Shown piece by piece: positions 31,891 to 41,041 of a stretch of 64,000 nt of DNA (positions within the stretch are counted from its first letter, which is position 1; each line of letters starts with the position of its first letter). The notes under the pieces are model-generated. The model ran no database searches. It was not told where the DNA came from and saw nothing but the letters and a program-made list of their open reading frames with translations. A program made the translations under genes and the position numbers. Source of the DNA: Nematopogon swammerdamellus (lineage: Eukaryota > Arthropoda > Insecta > Lepidoptera > Adelidae); contig OX336336.1 of NCBI GenBank assembly GCA_946902875.1, positions 28,413,558 through 28,477,557 on the forward strand, given 5' to 3'.

Positions 31891-32207
31891 CGTTCGCTCT
31901 CTACACTAACTCTCGGCACTGATGTGTGCTCAACAGGCATATGGCATATGAGACGACTTGTGAAGCGGCTGCCTTGCGAAAGGATCTTATAATATCCTTT
32001 GGTCGAGAACAAACTTTTTCTGGAATGATGCATGGGAAAGGCCAGTCTATATACCTAAGCATAGGATGTCGATTCTCACAAGGACAACACCAATAATAAA
32101 AAGTTGCTATTTTTTATTAGTTTTTATAGAAACTAGCACGGTTGGCTACATCACCTACAACATCCGTGATGTCAGCCCATAACACCGGGTGAACTAGGTG
32201 TAATGTC

Positions 32208-32430
32208 TGTGACGATGACGTCACATAAAGCGAGACTGACGCCCGGCGGCGGCAGCGCGGCTCGACGGACAGCGAGGCGAGCGCGGTGCAGCTACCTACA
32301 GCCGGCCGGCACACACACCACCACACGGCCGGACACACCGACGCTCACTCGCGCGCCAGCGGCTAATATAAATACGGCCGCGCAGCCAACGGTTAGTCAG
32401 TCTGAGCTCGACTAGCGACTCAGACGGTCC
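32208..32430 (+). promoter_or_regulatory. LTR core promoter: CRE, TATA, Inr, DPE
   Basis: A palindromic TGACGTCA (CREB/ATF site type) lies 9 bp into the LTR at 32217-32224. TATAAATA is at 32367-32374 and an arthropod Inr TCAGT at 32397-32401 (A+1 at 32399, 32 bp after the TATA start). GGTCC at 32426-32430 falls exactly at +28 to +32 and fits the DPE consensus RGWYV. Spacing is seen directly; use in transcription is inference. Confidence 0.75.
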
Positions 32431-32989
32431 CCCTGCCCCCCCTGTTCGATCGGTGGCCTCCGCTTTGATCACAGGCATCCTCTCCCCTTACCCCGCAGTA
32501 CCAGCGATCGGTGGCCTCCGCACGAACGCAGTACTGCTCCCTTCTGCTTGATCGGTGGTCTCCGCTTTGATCGCAGATCCCCCCCGCTCCTTCCCCCTCT
32601 TACCCCACAGTACCAGCGATCGGTGGCCTCCGCACGAACGCAGTACTGATCCCTCCTGCTCGATCGGTGGTCTCCGCTTTGATCGCAGGCCCCCCGCCTA
32701 TTACCCAAGTAGGCACCAACACCTTGTCCTGCCTTATCCAATATACGTAAGATATCGATAGGCAGCGACACTCGGTTATGGTTAGGAAGATTTATTAGGG
32801 ATAGATTATATATAGAGGATAAGTAATTAGTAATAAGCCATGTACACATAAACAGCGTTTTAGATAATAAATGAAAGATATTCACATAAGTCACATCGAT
32901 GTTTTACTAAGTACTCCTCGATAGGAAACCGTAAGCATTCCCGCCATTAGGTAGGTAGGATACCCGAGTACGGGGAATGCTACGTCACA
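32208..32989 (+). repeat. 5' LTR (copy A)
   Basis: Begins TGTGACGATGACGTCAC and ends CTACGTCACA, so the tips are inverted (GTGACG/CGTCAC). U3 is about 191 bp. R should start at the Inr near 32399 and end after AATAAA (32866-32871). U5 is about 100 bp. Five alternating copies of GATCGGTGGYCTCCGC occupy 32446-32690. It differs from the 3' LTR at one base that I found (CTCTCCCCTT here, CTCTTCCCTT there). Confidence 0.95.
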
Positions 32990-32991
32990 AC

Positions 32992-33003
32992 TGGCGCCCG
33001 AAC
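32992..33003 (+). other. Primer-binding site, tRNA-Lys type (copy A)
   Basis: TGGCGCCCGAAC begins 2 bp after the LTR and is the standard complement of the 3' end of a tRNA-Lys, as used by gypsy-like elements and lentiviruses. Minus-strand DNA synthesis would start here. Confidence 0.85.
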
Positions 33004-33011
33004 AAAATAAC

Positions 33012-33938
33012 ATGATGGCTTCAAAACAAGTTTACAAATTAAAGAAAGAAGAGCTCACGCAAATGTTGCAAGAGAGTGGCCTAGATAAGGAAGGCACAGT
33101 AGATGAGCTACGCAAGCGATTAATTACGCACTTAAGCGCGACCACGGAAGAAGAACAAGTAGATAATATGTCTCAAGACACGTCAACCGGGGATAAGGAG
33201 TCGGAATCACACATGGCATTCGATATTGTCAGGAAATGGAATTTACAATTCGACGGCCATAAAGGCAGCATCGAATTCTTGGAAAGAATAACAGAATTAC
33301 GAGATAGTTACGGAATATCTACGCAACAATTACTAAAAACACTACCTTTAGTGTTAAAAGACAAGGCTCTGTTATGGTACAGAAATAATAAAGATTTATG
33401 GAAACATTGGAAAGAATTCGAGAAAGATTTCAAAGTAGCGTACTACCCGCAACAATATGAAGAAAAACTACAAGAAGAGATACAAACAAGGAAACAAAAA
33501 AGTAAAGAACCATTTCAAGATTACATGACCGCACTACAGACAATCATGCGAAGAGCAGGAAATTTAACAGATAAGGAACAATTAGCTAGGCTATACAGAA
33601 ACATGAGTCCAAATTATAAATTATATATAACAGTTACCGACTTTGTGAGCCTCGCGGAACTTACGAAAATGGCAAAAGAGTTTGAAGGAATTAACACCGA
33701 GACCACGACACCCACAGAGCCGAGATTCGTCCGACAAGAATATCAGACAGGCGTAAATCCAAACTACAACGCACAAACATGTTGTTGGCGGTGCAGCCAA
33801 CGCGGACACAGGCGGTTTGAGTGTCAAAGAAGGCCATTACTTTTTTGCAGTCAATGCGGTAAGCCAGGAACGAAAAGAAGGGAATGCTGCCAAAATACGA
33901 CGGAAAACATACGGCAGGTTGCGAGCCCGAACAACTAA
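33012..33938 (+). CDS. gag: Gag polyprotein with SAP-like N-terminus (copy A)
   Basis: 308 residues. Residues 8-41 (YKLKKEELTQMLQ-SGL--EGT-DELRKRL) fit a SAP-type helix-loop-helix, a DNA/chromatin-binding fold. Residues 70-215 form a retrotransposon Gag (capsid-like) domain with LWYRNN and YYPQQYEEKL. There are two zinc knuckles. The first, C258-C261-H266-C271, is complete; the second, C279-C282-T287-C292, has Thr in the His position. The start ATG is 9 bp after the PBS and no earlier ATG is in frame. It packages the RNA into virus-like particles. The stop overlaps the pol frame. It differs from copy B at residue 207 (Thr here, Lys there). Confidence 0.9.
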   Translation: MMASKQVYKLKKEELTQMLQESGLDKEGTVDELRKRLITHLSATTEEEQVDNMSQDTSTGDKESESHMAFDIVRKWNLQFDGHKGSIEFLERITELRDSYGISTQQLLKTLPLVLKDKALLWYRNNKDLWKHWKEFEKDFKVAYYPQQYEEKLQEEIQTRKQKSKEPFQDYMTALQTIMRRAGNLTDKEQLARLYRNMSPNYKLYITVTDFVSLAELTKMAKEFEGINTETTTPTEPRFVRQEYQTGVNPNYNAQTCCWRCSQRGHRRFECQRRPLLFCSQCGKPGTKRRECCQNTTENIRQVASPNN

Positions 33939-35611
33939 AGCTAAAAAAGGGCACAATATCGACAGATGAACGACATTTTATGGACATAAGGATATACGAC
34001 AGAACATTCAAGGCGTTAATAGATACTGGATCTATGTATTCATTCATAAATGAAGATATTTGGGAATACAGCAAACAAAAGGACAAGACAAAACGAAATA
34101 AAAACAAAAGCATAAACGTAATATTGGCAGACAGCAGTAAGCTCCAAATACAAGATCACATCGAGATAACAACAGAAATTCAAGGAAAAATATTAGAGCA
34201 CGGATTCTATGTGATGCCAAAACTTTCGTCAAAAATTATTATGGGAATGGATTTACTTGATCGTTTAGGATTCAGATGGCATTTCGATACAATGCCAGAA
34301 GAGGACGCATATATTGCCACAGTTGAAAATAACCACCTGTCAGGAGGAGAACGGTCACAGCTACAACGATTTTTAAATGAAGAGTTGCCAATATTACGGA
34401 ACATTAGACACAGAACATCACTAATTCAACATTCGATTAAACTAAAAACCAATACACCAGTAAAACAGAAATATTTTCCAAGAAATCCAAAAATGCAACA
34501 ACATATCGACGAAGAAATTAAGAAGATGTTGAATGAAGGAGTAATTGAAAAATCGGACAGCCCATACAGTTCACCTGTAGTCTTAGTAAGGAAATCGAAC
34601 GGAGACTACCGTTTCTGCATTGACTTTCGGAAAGTAAACGAAATATCAGTAATGGACGCATACCCGTTACCACAAATAAACCACACTCTGGAAAAATTAC
34701 GGAAGGCGAAATACATATCAACTCTAGACTTAAAAAACGGGTATTGGCAAGTGCCGATGGCACAAGAAAGTAAAAAGATCACCGCGTTTACAGTGCCCGG
34801 AAGAGGACTGTACCAATTTAAAGTAATGCCATTTGGGCTCCACTCAGCACCGGCAACGTTCCAGAGATTGCTAGATACAGTCATCGGCCCGGAGATGGAA
34901 CCAAATGCATTTGCGTATCTAGATGATATAATCATTATTAGCGAAAATTTCAAAGAGCACTTAGAGCATTTAAAGAAAGTATTCAGAAGGCTAAGACATG
35001 CTAACCTCAAAATTAACGAAGAAAAATGCAAATTCTGCCAACCGGAATTGAAATATCTAGGACATATTATTAACAAAGAAGGCATAATGACAGACCCCGA
35101 AAAAGTGGAAGCAATAAAAGGAATAAATACACCCAAAAATATAAGAGAACTAAGACGAGTGCTAGGCATGACCTCGTGGTACAGAAAATTCATACCGAAG
35201 TACGCAAACATTACGGAACCACTCACGAAACTGTTAAAGAAGAAAGAAAGATTCAAGTGGGGAGCAGAACAGGATAAGGCACTAGAAGCCCTCAAAACAC
35301 ATCTCACCACAGCACCTATCCTGACCTGCCCAAACTTCAATAAACCGTTCAAGATAGAAACAGACGCAAGCGACGTTGGAATCGGCGTAGTACTGACACA
35401 GGAGGAAGATGGCCATGATAGAGTTATCGTATATGCAAGCCGATCACTTAACAAGTGTGAACTAAAAATATTCGGCCTCCGAAAAAGAATGCCTAGCAGT
35501 TGTATGGGGAATAAGAAAAATGAAGCAATATGTGGAAGGATACCACTTCACGGTAATAACGGATCATCAAGCTTTGAAATGGCTACACACGATGAAGAAC
35601 CCCTCAGGTAG
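33863..35611 (+). CDS. pol: Pol part 1: protease, reverse transcriptase, start of RNase H (copy A)
   Basis: The frame is -1 to gag and open from 33863, so ribosomes would shift between 33863 and the gag stop at 33936. No canonical X-XXY-YYZ heptamer is evident there. Numbered from the ATG at 33884, residues 44-50 hold the aspartic protease LIDTGS. RT has D282 (TLDLKNGYWQV), the catalytic YLDD at 345-348 and MPFGLHSAPATFQ. RNase H begins at TDASDVGIGVVL (about 493). Near residue 526 the frame is lost at an A-run (35464-35468), and the RNase H homology continues in the next frame. Confidence 0.9.
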   Translation, partial: ARNEKKGMLPKYDGKHTAGCEPEQLKLKKGTISTDERHFMDIRIYDRTFKALIDTGSMYSFINEDIWEYSKQKDKTKRNKNKSINVILADSSKLQIQDHIEITTEIQGKILEHGFYVMPKLSSKIIMGMDLLDRLGFRWHFDTMPEEDAYIATVENNHLSGGERSQLQRFLNEELPILRNIRHRTSLIQHSIKLKTNTPVKQKYFPRNPKMQQHIDEEIKKMLNEGVIEKSDSPYSSPVVLVRKSNGDYRFCIDFRKVNEISVMDAYPLPQINHTLEKLRKAKYISTLDLKNGYWQVPMAQESKKITAFTVPGRGLYQFKVMPFGLHSAPATFQRLLDTVIGPEMEPNAFAYLDDIIIISENFKEHLEHLKKVFRRLRHANLKINEEKCKFCQPELKYLGHIINKEGIMTDPEKVEAIKGINTPKNIRELRRVLGMTSWYRKFIPKYANITEPLTKLLKKKERFKWGAEQDKALEALKTHLTTAPILTCPNFNKPFKIETDASDVGIGVVLTQEEDGHDRVIVYASRSLNKCELKIFGLRKRMPSSCMGNKKNEAICGRIPLHGNNGSSSFEMATHDEEPLR

Positions 35612-36938
35612 ACTCGCAAGATGGGCACTGGAACTGCAACAATACGAATTCGACATAGTATACAGGAAAGGAAGTCTAAACAAAGTCGCAGACACACTGT
35701 CACGAAGCCCACTAGCGAGTATACAAAGGACTATCAAGTGCAAGTGGTATGAAAATTTAAAAGAGAAAATACATAACCAACCGAATGAAAACCCAGAATA
35801 TGAAATAAGGGAAAACAACGTTTATAGAAGAATTTCAAACCCCTCATACGCTGTGAAACTGGATCCAGAAACGGAATGGAAGTTATGTATACCAACGAGC
35901 AAAAGAGAAGAAGTATTGGCAGAAAACCATGATGCGGCCACGTCGGGACACCTAGGCACGGCGAAAACACTAACTAGAATCGCCCAAAGATATTACTGGC
36001 CAGGGATGTTCCGAGATGTAGCCAAATACGTAAGAAGATGTCAAGTGTGTCAAACACATAAACCAGAACAAAGGAAGATACCCGGATACATGTATGGACA
36101 ACCAGTGGAACGACCATGGCAAGTAGTATGCACGGATTTTATTGGACCGTTACCACGATCGTCAAAAGGGCATACCTTCATGATAGTATTCCACGATAAA
36201 TTTACAAAATGGGTGGAAGTGAAACCACTAAGGCAGGCAACAGCCAGCGCAGCTACCAATGCGGTCAAAGATTGCATAGTAATGCGGTTCGGTTGCCCTG
36301 ACACAATAATTACGGATAACGGGACACAGTTTACGGGCAAAATATTTCGCGAACAGTTAAAAGAATATGGCATCGAACACCGGCTAACTCCAGCGTATAC
36401 ACCGCAGACAAACCCCATCGAGAGAACAAACAAGACCCTAGAGACTATGATATCGTGTTATATAGAAACGAATCACAAAACATGGGATCTCTACTTAGCG
36501 GAATTTGTCCTGAGTTTGAATACGAGCGTTCAAGAATCTACAAAGTTCACGCCCGCGTTTCTGATGACAGGGAGAGAATTTAAAATGCCAAAGGACCGCA
36601 ACCAAGCGCCTACCCCAGCGCTGGAGCAACACGACAAAGCTTCCAAAATAAAAGAAATACATGAAGTAGTCAAAGTTAACCAAGGCCAGGCTTTCCAAAA
36701 GCAACGTCACCATTACAACCTCAGGCGGAGAGAATGGATACCGAAAATAGGAGACAAGGTCTACAAAAGGGAACACGTACTTTCGAATGCATCAAAACAT
36801 TTCGCAGCTAAGTTAGCCCCTAAATTTGCAGGTCCATACGAAATTATAGAGAAAAGGTCACCGGTAGTTTTCGTGTTAAAAGATGGGAAGAAAAGGTACA
36901 TAACGCATATTAAAGATTTAAAGGATGGAAACCCTTGA
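35470..36938 (+). CDS. pol: Pol part 2: RNase H end and integrase (copy A)
   Basis: Frame continuing RNase H after the break; the first ATG is 35520. From that ATG, residues 15-16 (TDHQALKWL) and 57-58 (VADTLSR) are RNase H. The integrase zinc finger is H137/H144/C174/C177. The catalytic core is D206 (CTDFIGPLP), D266 (ITDNGTQF) and E301 (NPIERTNK), with 34 residues between the last two. A GPY/F-type module (FAGPYEIIEKRSPVVF) ends the protein. Integrase inserts the cDNA into the genome. All catalytic residues are kept; only the frame joint is broken. Translation without an upstream fusion is doubtful. Confidence 0.9.
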
Positions 36939-37084
36939 GAAGGTGCTGAAGATGTTAAATGATTTTTTGTTGCTGTGTAGTTACATATAGGATAGGATAA
37001 GACAAGTCGGTAGAGATAGAGTTTTATGATTATTAAATGAATTTAATGATTTTTTCCCTGTGTACAGATGCAAAAATCTCCTAC

Positions 37085-37096
37085 GCACCGGGGGAG
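37085..37096 (+). other. Polypurine tract (copy A)
   Basis: CACCGGGGGAG immediately precedes the 3' LTR start TGTGACG and is the expected plus-strand primer, although it is short and not fully purine. Confidence 0.7.
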
Positions 37097-37878
37097 TGTG
37101 ACGATGACGTCACATAAAGCGAGACTGACGCCCGGCGGCGGCAGCGCGGCTCGACGGACAGCGAGGCGAGCGCGGTGCAGCTACCTACAGCCGGCCGGCA
37201 CACACACCACCACACGGCCGGACACACCGACGCTCACTCGCGCGCCAGCGGCTAATATAAATACGGCCGCGCAGCCAACGGTTAGTCAGTCTGAGCTCGA
37301 CTAGCGACTCAGACGGTCCCCCTGCCCCCCCTGTTCGATCGGTGGCCTCCGCTTTGATCACAGGCATCCTCTTCCCTTACCCCGCAGTACCAGCGATCGG
37401 TGGCCTCCGCACGAACGCAGTACTGCTCCCTTCTGCTTGATCGGTGGTCTCCGCTTTGATCGCAGATCCCCCCCGCTCCTTCCCCCTCTTACCCCACAGT
37501 ACCAGCGATCGGTGGCCTCCGCACGAACGCAGTACTGATCCCTCCTGCTCGATCGGTGGTCTCCGCTTTGATCGCAGGCCCCCCGCCTATTACCCAAGTA
37601 GGCACCAACACCTTGTCCTGCCTTATCCAATATACGTAAGATATCGATAGGCAGCGACACTCGGTTATGGTTAGGAAGATTTATTAGGGATAGATTATAT
37701 ATAGAGGATAAGTAATTAGTAATAAGCCATGTACACATAAACAGCGTTTTAGATAATAAATGAAAGATATTCACATAAGTCACATCGATGTTTTACTAAG
37801 TACTCCTCGATAGGAAACCGTAAGCATTCCCGCCATTAGGTAGGTAGGATACCCGAGTACGGGGAATGCTACGTCACT
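37097..37878 (+). repeat. 3' LTR (copy A)
   Basis: 782 bp, same length as the 5' LTR, ending CGTCACT where the 5' LTR ends CGTCACA. AATAAA at 37755-37760 would signal polyadenylation. Confidence 0.95.
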
Positions 37879-38239
37879 ATGTGATCTTGTATTCGCCACT
37901 TGTTCCCTTAATTTCATTTCGGGTACACTGAACTGGACGGAAAACACGAACTATTTACATAGCCGTTTCGACCGACGTTTCATTCAGTGCGGTGGTACCA
38001 ACCCGGGTTGGATAAACCGAACCACCTAGTAAGAAGGAAAGGGACCTACAGTTTTACGTGGAATCCGTACCAGGGTCGCTCCAACGGTTGAACGGTCACC
38101 CATCCAAGTAGATACTGACCGCGCCCAGGTGTGCTTAACAACAATCGACCGACCGCACCACTGAGCTACCAATGATGACATACGTCGTTAGTCTTTTTCC
38201 TAAGCTTTGAACACGTAGCATGGAGTTTTGAATATAATA

Positions 38240-38500
38240 AAATCCCTTTTTCACCTCCGCTCAACGTGCACTGGTCAGGTATTGCATCCCTATAAGCTGG
38301 ACTTACCACGGATGCGTAACAATCGTTTCTGCAGATCCTTCCTCCACAGAACTGGTAAACTCTGAAACGCTCTCTCTGCCCACCTATTCCTCCCAAGTAC
38401 AGTCTCGGGTCTTTCAAGAGAGGCGTGAATACGCACATGCCGGGCCGGCATGGCATTCGCAACCCCAACGTAAGACCGAATGTCCATGGGCGTCGTACGG
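38240..38500 (+). pseudogene. LINE L1-family RT C-terminal fragment (copy A)
   Basis: On + the remnant reads LDLPRMRNNRFCRSFLHRTG and LWNALSAHLF before frameshifts and a stop. It is the same LINE family as 28050-28385, in the opposite orientation. Confidence 0.7.
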
Positions 38501-38995
38501 GTGCCCCGGCGTTTTCTATAATCTTTATATATGTGTATAGCGTGGTTAGATAGTGTCGTAAGTGTCCCACATCAAAGTCTGCCTTGGGCAACAAAGTGTA
38601 CTAAGTGTCGTGAACGAACTCCTGGCCTAGGCAACACGGAAAGTGCTTAATCACCGTACCGCGGAGATTCTAGACCTGAAAGTTTGCGATGAGGGCCGGT
38701 TTTGGCAATATTGGCGTCTGGGCAGAGTGTGGCGACGCTTCAAAACAAAAACACAATCAATTTTTTACTAAACAGCGTGTGAACTGTAGAGAATTTTAAC
38801 ATACATTATTTTAGTCAAAGAGAATTTTAGTTTTTATAATTTGTATTAGTTTTATTCATAATTTTTAGTTTTCATTTCATCACGTATAAACTTTATAAAA
38901 CTTGAATAGTTACAAAAAGTTGTGCACATTTTTTATTTATTTACTTATTTCAAGAAAATAACCTTAACCGAACCCGAAAAAAGTGTTTTCTTATG
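38501..38995. other. AT-rich DNA (copy A)
   Basis: No supported feature. Confidence 0.45.
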
Positions 38996-39345
38996 TAGTT
39001 AATCCGGTATGGGTGGCTGAGTCAGAGGGGTCAAAGCACATGCTCCGATCAGCCAATATCACCTCCGAGAAGGTAGGTGCCACACCGAAGACTTCCCTGG
39101 ATTCCTGGCTATACTGGACTAGAGGAGAACACAACCGAGGCTGCTATGCGGCCATCTTACGTCCAGTACCGTGGTACCAACCCAGTCGGCTACAATTTGA
39201 GCCTACCACCTAGTAAGGGGCACGGGAAGGGACCTACAGTTTTACACCGAACGGTTAAGCAGCAGGTGTAGGTATGCACGTAAATTTTTTCATCAGAAAA
39301 AACTCATTGGTACACGCCGCCGACCGGATTCGAACCTCGGACAGA
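38996..39345 (-). mobile_element. SINE-B, head partly deleted (copy A)
   Basis: Body, core and linker in reverse; the tRNA-like head stops after the B-box (GATTCGAACCTCGG on +). Confidence 0.8.
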
Positions 39346-39600
39346 GCGCCAATAATGACCGGTTTAGTTTAGTATTTATCCGTGTTGCCATCCTTGACAG
39401 TCGCGTTGGTAGGGGCATCTCTAACCGTCAGATTTATTGCACAAGTATTAGACGCAAGTATTTAATTAACTAGCATGTACTATTATTATTATTACTCCCA
39501 TGTATTATTCTCATTATTAATATTTTATCTTCAATTCTCACGCTTAACTTTTTGCTACTACCTACTTACATTCCACTATATTGATCAAATCTCAAACATC

Positions 39601-39690
39601 CAAAGGTTGACTGTAAGAAACCTCTGTAAGGGATAAGTCCGCCTTTGCACCTTATGTAAATTTTCTAATGTACTATTACTGTATCCTTTA
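39601..39690 (+). repeat. LINE 3' UTR fragment (copy A)
   Basis: The same GGTTGACTGTAAGAAACCTC block as at 1225, without its TATC tail. Confidence 0.5.
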
Positions 39691-39793
39691 TTTCACATAT
39701 TGAAAATTTTACATTAATTTTATATATATTATACAAAAAAGTAATAAAAATACACAAAATTAATATAAAAATTCTATTATTATTATACTGTTA

Positions 39794-40051
39794 TTATTGT
39801 TGCAATAAAGCATTAATATCTATATATCGGCCCTGGCGGCCCCCTACAGAGGAGACGCCCCTGGCGATCGCCCCCCCGACGACCGGGCCAGGCAGAAGAT
39901 TGGTTCGTGGAGCTAAGCTGAGGCGCGTCGCCAGATCTAGTAAGTTCGATTTATCTTGTGCGACGCTCGAGAGTGTGTCGATCGTCAGACAAGACAGAGT
40001 GCCCGCAATGACGGGACTCTTTGCACCAATCGGTGAGTCACGAAGCTTCAC
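39794..40051 (-). CDS. GC-rich coding-like fragment, unrecognised (copy A)
   Basis: An 85-codon frame on minus ends with GRYIDINALLQQ and a TAA exactly where GC-rich sequence gives way to AT-rich sequence with AATAAA-like motifs. The sharp composition step at the stop, the G/C-ending codons and the lack of other copies outside the tandem block suggest the last exon or C-terminus of a real gene or an unlisted element. The 5' end is unclear: the frame continues past the ATG into AT-rich DNA. No domain is recognised. Confidence 0.4.
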   Translation of the reverse strand: MKLRDSPIGAKSPVIAGTLSCLTIDTLSSVAQDKSNLLDLATRLSLAPRTNLLPGPVVGGAIARGVSSVGGRQGRYIDINALLQQ

Positions 40052-40143
40052 AATTTTGTTATCGAATATTTAATCTACTAGGAAAGTTGTTTTAAAACAA
40101 TTTGACAAAAACAACTTTACAGCATGAAGCTTTTATAATAATA

Positions 40144-40830
40144 CTAGCTTTTGCCCGCGGCTTCGCTTGCGTGAAATTCGTGTTTAAAAAGAAGAAAATG
40201 TAAGTCAGCCTCGATAGCTCAGTGGTGCAGACAGTCAACTGTCGCTATTGAATGTTAAGCAACGCTGGGTGCGGTCAGTACTTGGATGGGTGACCGCTGA
40301 CCGTTGGAGGCTGACCGAGGTTCGGATTCCTCGTAAAACTGTAGGTCCCTTCCCTCCTAATCTTACTTGGTGGTAGGGTTTAACTCGCCCGGGTTGGTAC
40401 CACAGCACTGAATGAAACGTCGGTCAAAACGGTTATGTAAATAGTTTGTGTTTTCCGGCCAGTTCAGTGTAGCCGGCACGATCAAAGGGGGAAGCACTGA
40501 CATGGCACCTAGTTCACCCGGTGTTATGGGCTGACATCACGGACGTTGTAGGTGATGCAGCCAACCGTGTCAGTTTCCATAAAAAAAAAAAAAAGTAAGC
40601 CCGCTACCGTACCTTTATTTCGGCGCGCGGAACAATTCGGTTTGTATGAGAGCCACATTTTAGCGTATCCGGAAGTGAATTTTATTTAGCCTATCCAGTA
40701 GTGTCCCGTATAGTTAAATGTGAGTGTACTAAGTTTCATCGAATTCGGATTATCGGTTTAAGAGTTATGGAGGAACATACATACATACATTCATACACAC
40801 AGAAAAGATTTCTTAAAATCGTCAATAAAT
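40144..40830 (+). repeat. CCCGCGGCTTCGC repeat with nested SINE-A (copy A)
   Basis: Left part TTGCCCGCGGCTTCGCTTGC to AAGAAGAAAATG; right part AGCCCGCTACCGTACCTTT to GGAGGAACATACATAC. The uninterrupted relative is at 15510-15785. Confidence 0.75.
40205..40594 (+). mobile_element. SINE-A, full length, nested (copy A)
   Basis: Complete A-box, 5S-like segment (TGCGGTCAGTACTTGGATGG), B-box, core, body and poly-A. It is flanked by GTAAG on both sides, a short target duplication. About 97% like 23511-23902 by eye. Confidence 0.85.
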
Positions 40831-41041
40831 TTTTAGTATCATACATAGAGTCCACAAACACAATATCTCATACATAAAACAAAGTAACTTACTCCATGAT
40901 TATCCCTTACAGATTTATTATTATTAGTATTGAATAGAGCGCGTTTTTATGTTTCCTATTAGGAAGCCTATTAGTCCTATTACTAAGCCTACGCCGTCCG
41001 TATGTCTGTCTGTCCTATCTTTAAAGGGATGACGGTTCGGC

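Larger units (their letters stand above)
32208..37878 (+). mobile_element. Ty3/Gypsy LTR retrotransposon, full length (copy A)
   Basis: 5671 bp: 782-bp LTRs (one difference found), PBS 32992-33003, gag, pol in two frames, purine tract 37085-37096. The pol order protease-RT-RNase H-integrase and a GPY/F-like end place it in Ty3/Gypsy. Only 158 bp separate the pol stop from the 3' LTR, so there is no env. The flanks ATGTC and ATGTG may be a 5-bp target duplication with one mismatch. One frame break in RNase H makes this copy probably non-autonomous. Confidence 0.95.
32122..38180 (-). mobile_element. SINE-A split by the LTR retrotransposon (copy A)
   Basis: The 3' part of a reverse SINE-A (32122-32207) and its 5' remainder (about 37900-38180, including core, B-box, 5S-like and tRNA-like parts) flank the retrotransposon. 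About 22 bp next to the 3' LTR (37879-37900) do not match the SINE, so the right junction carries extra sequence. Confidence 0.8.

Noticed and set aside
32446..32690. A CRISPR-like array (regular repeats with spacers)
   Set aside because: The units alternate with two fixed intervening sequences, lie inside LTRs of a eukaryotic retrotransposon and have no unique spacers.
32469..32894. A 141-codon ORF on minus inside the LTR (also 37358, 51266 and 56180)
   Set aside because: It lies opposite the LTR repeats and leader, is explained by the alternating GC-rich units, and shows no domain.
34606..35454. A 282-codon ORF on minus opposite the RT
   Set aside because: It is a shadow frame antisense to a well-supported reverse transcriptase and contains no recognisable domain.
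36939..37084. An env gene or third ORF of the retrotransposon
   Set aside because: Only about 150 bp lie between the integrase stop and the purine tract, with no frame of useful length.
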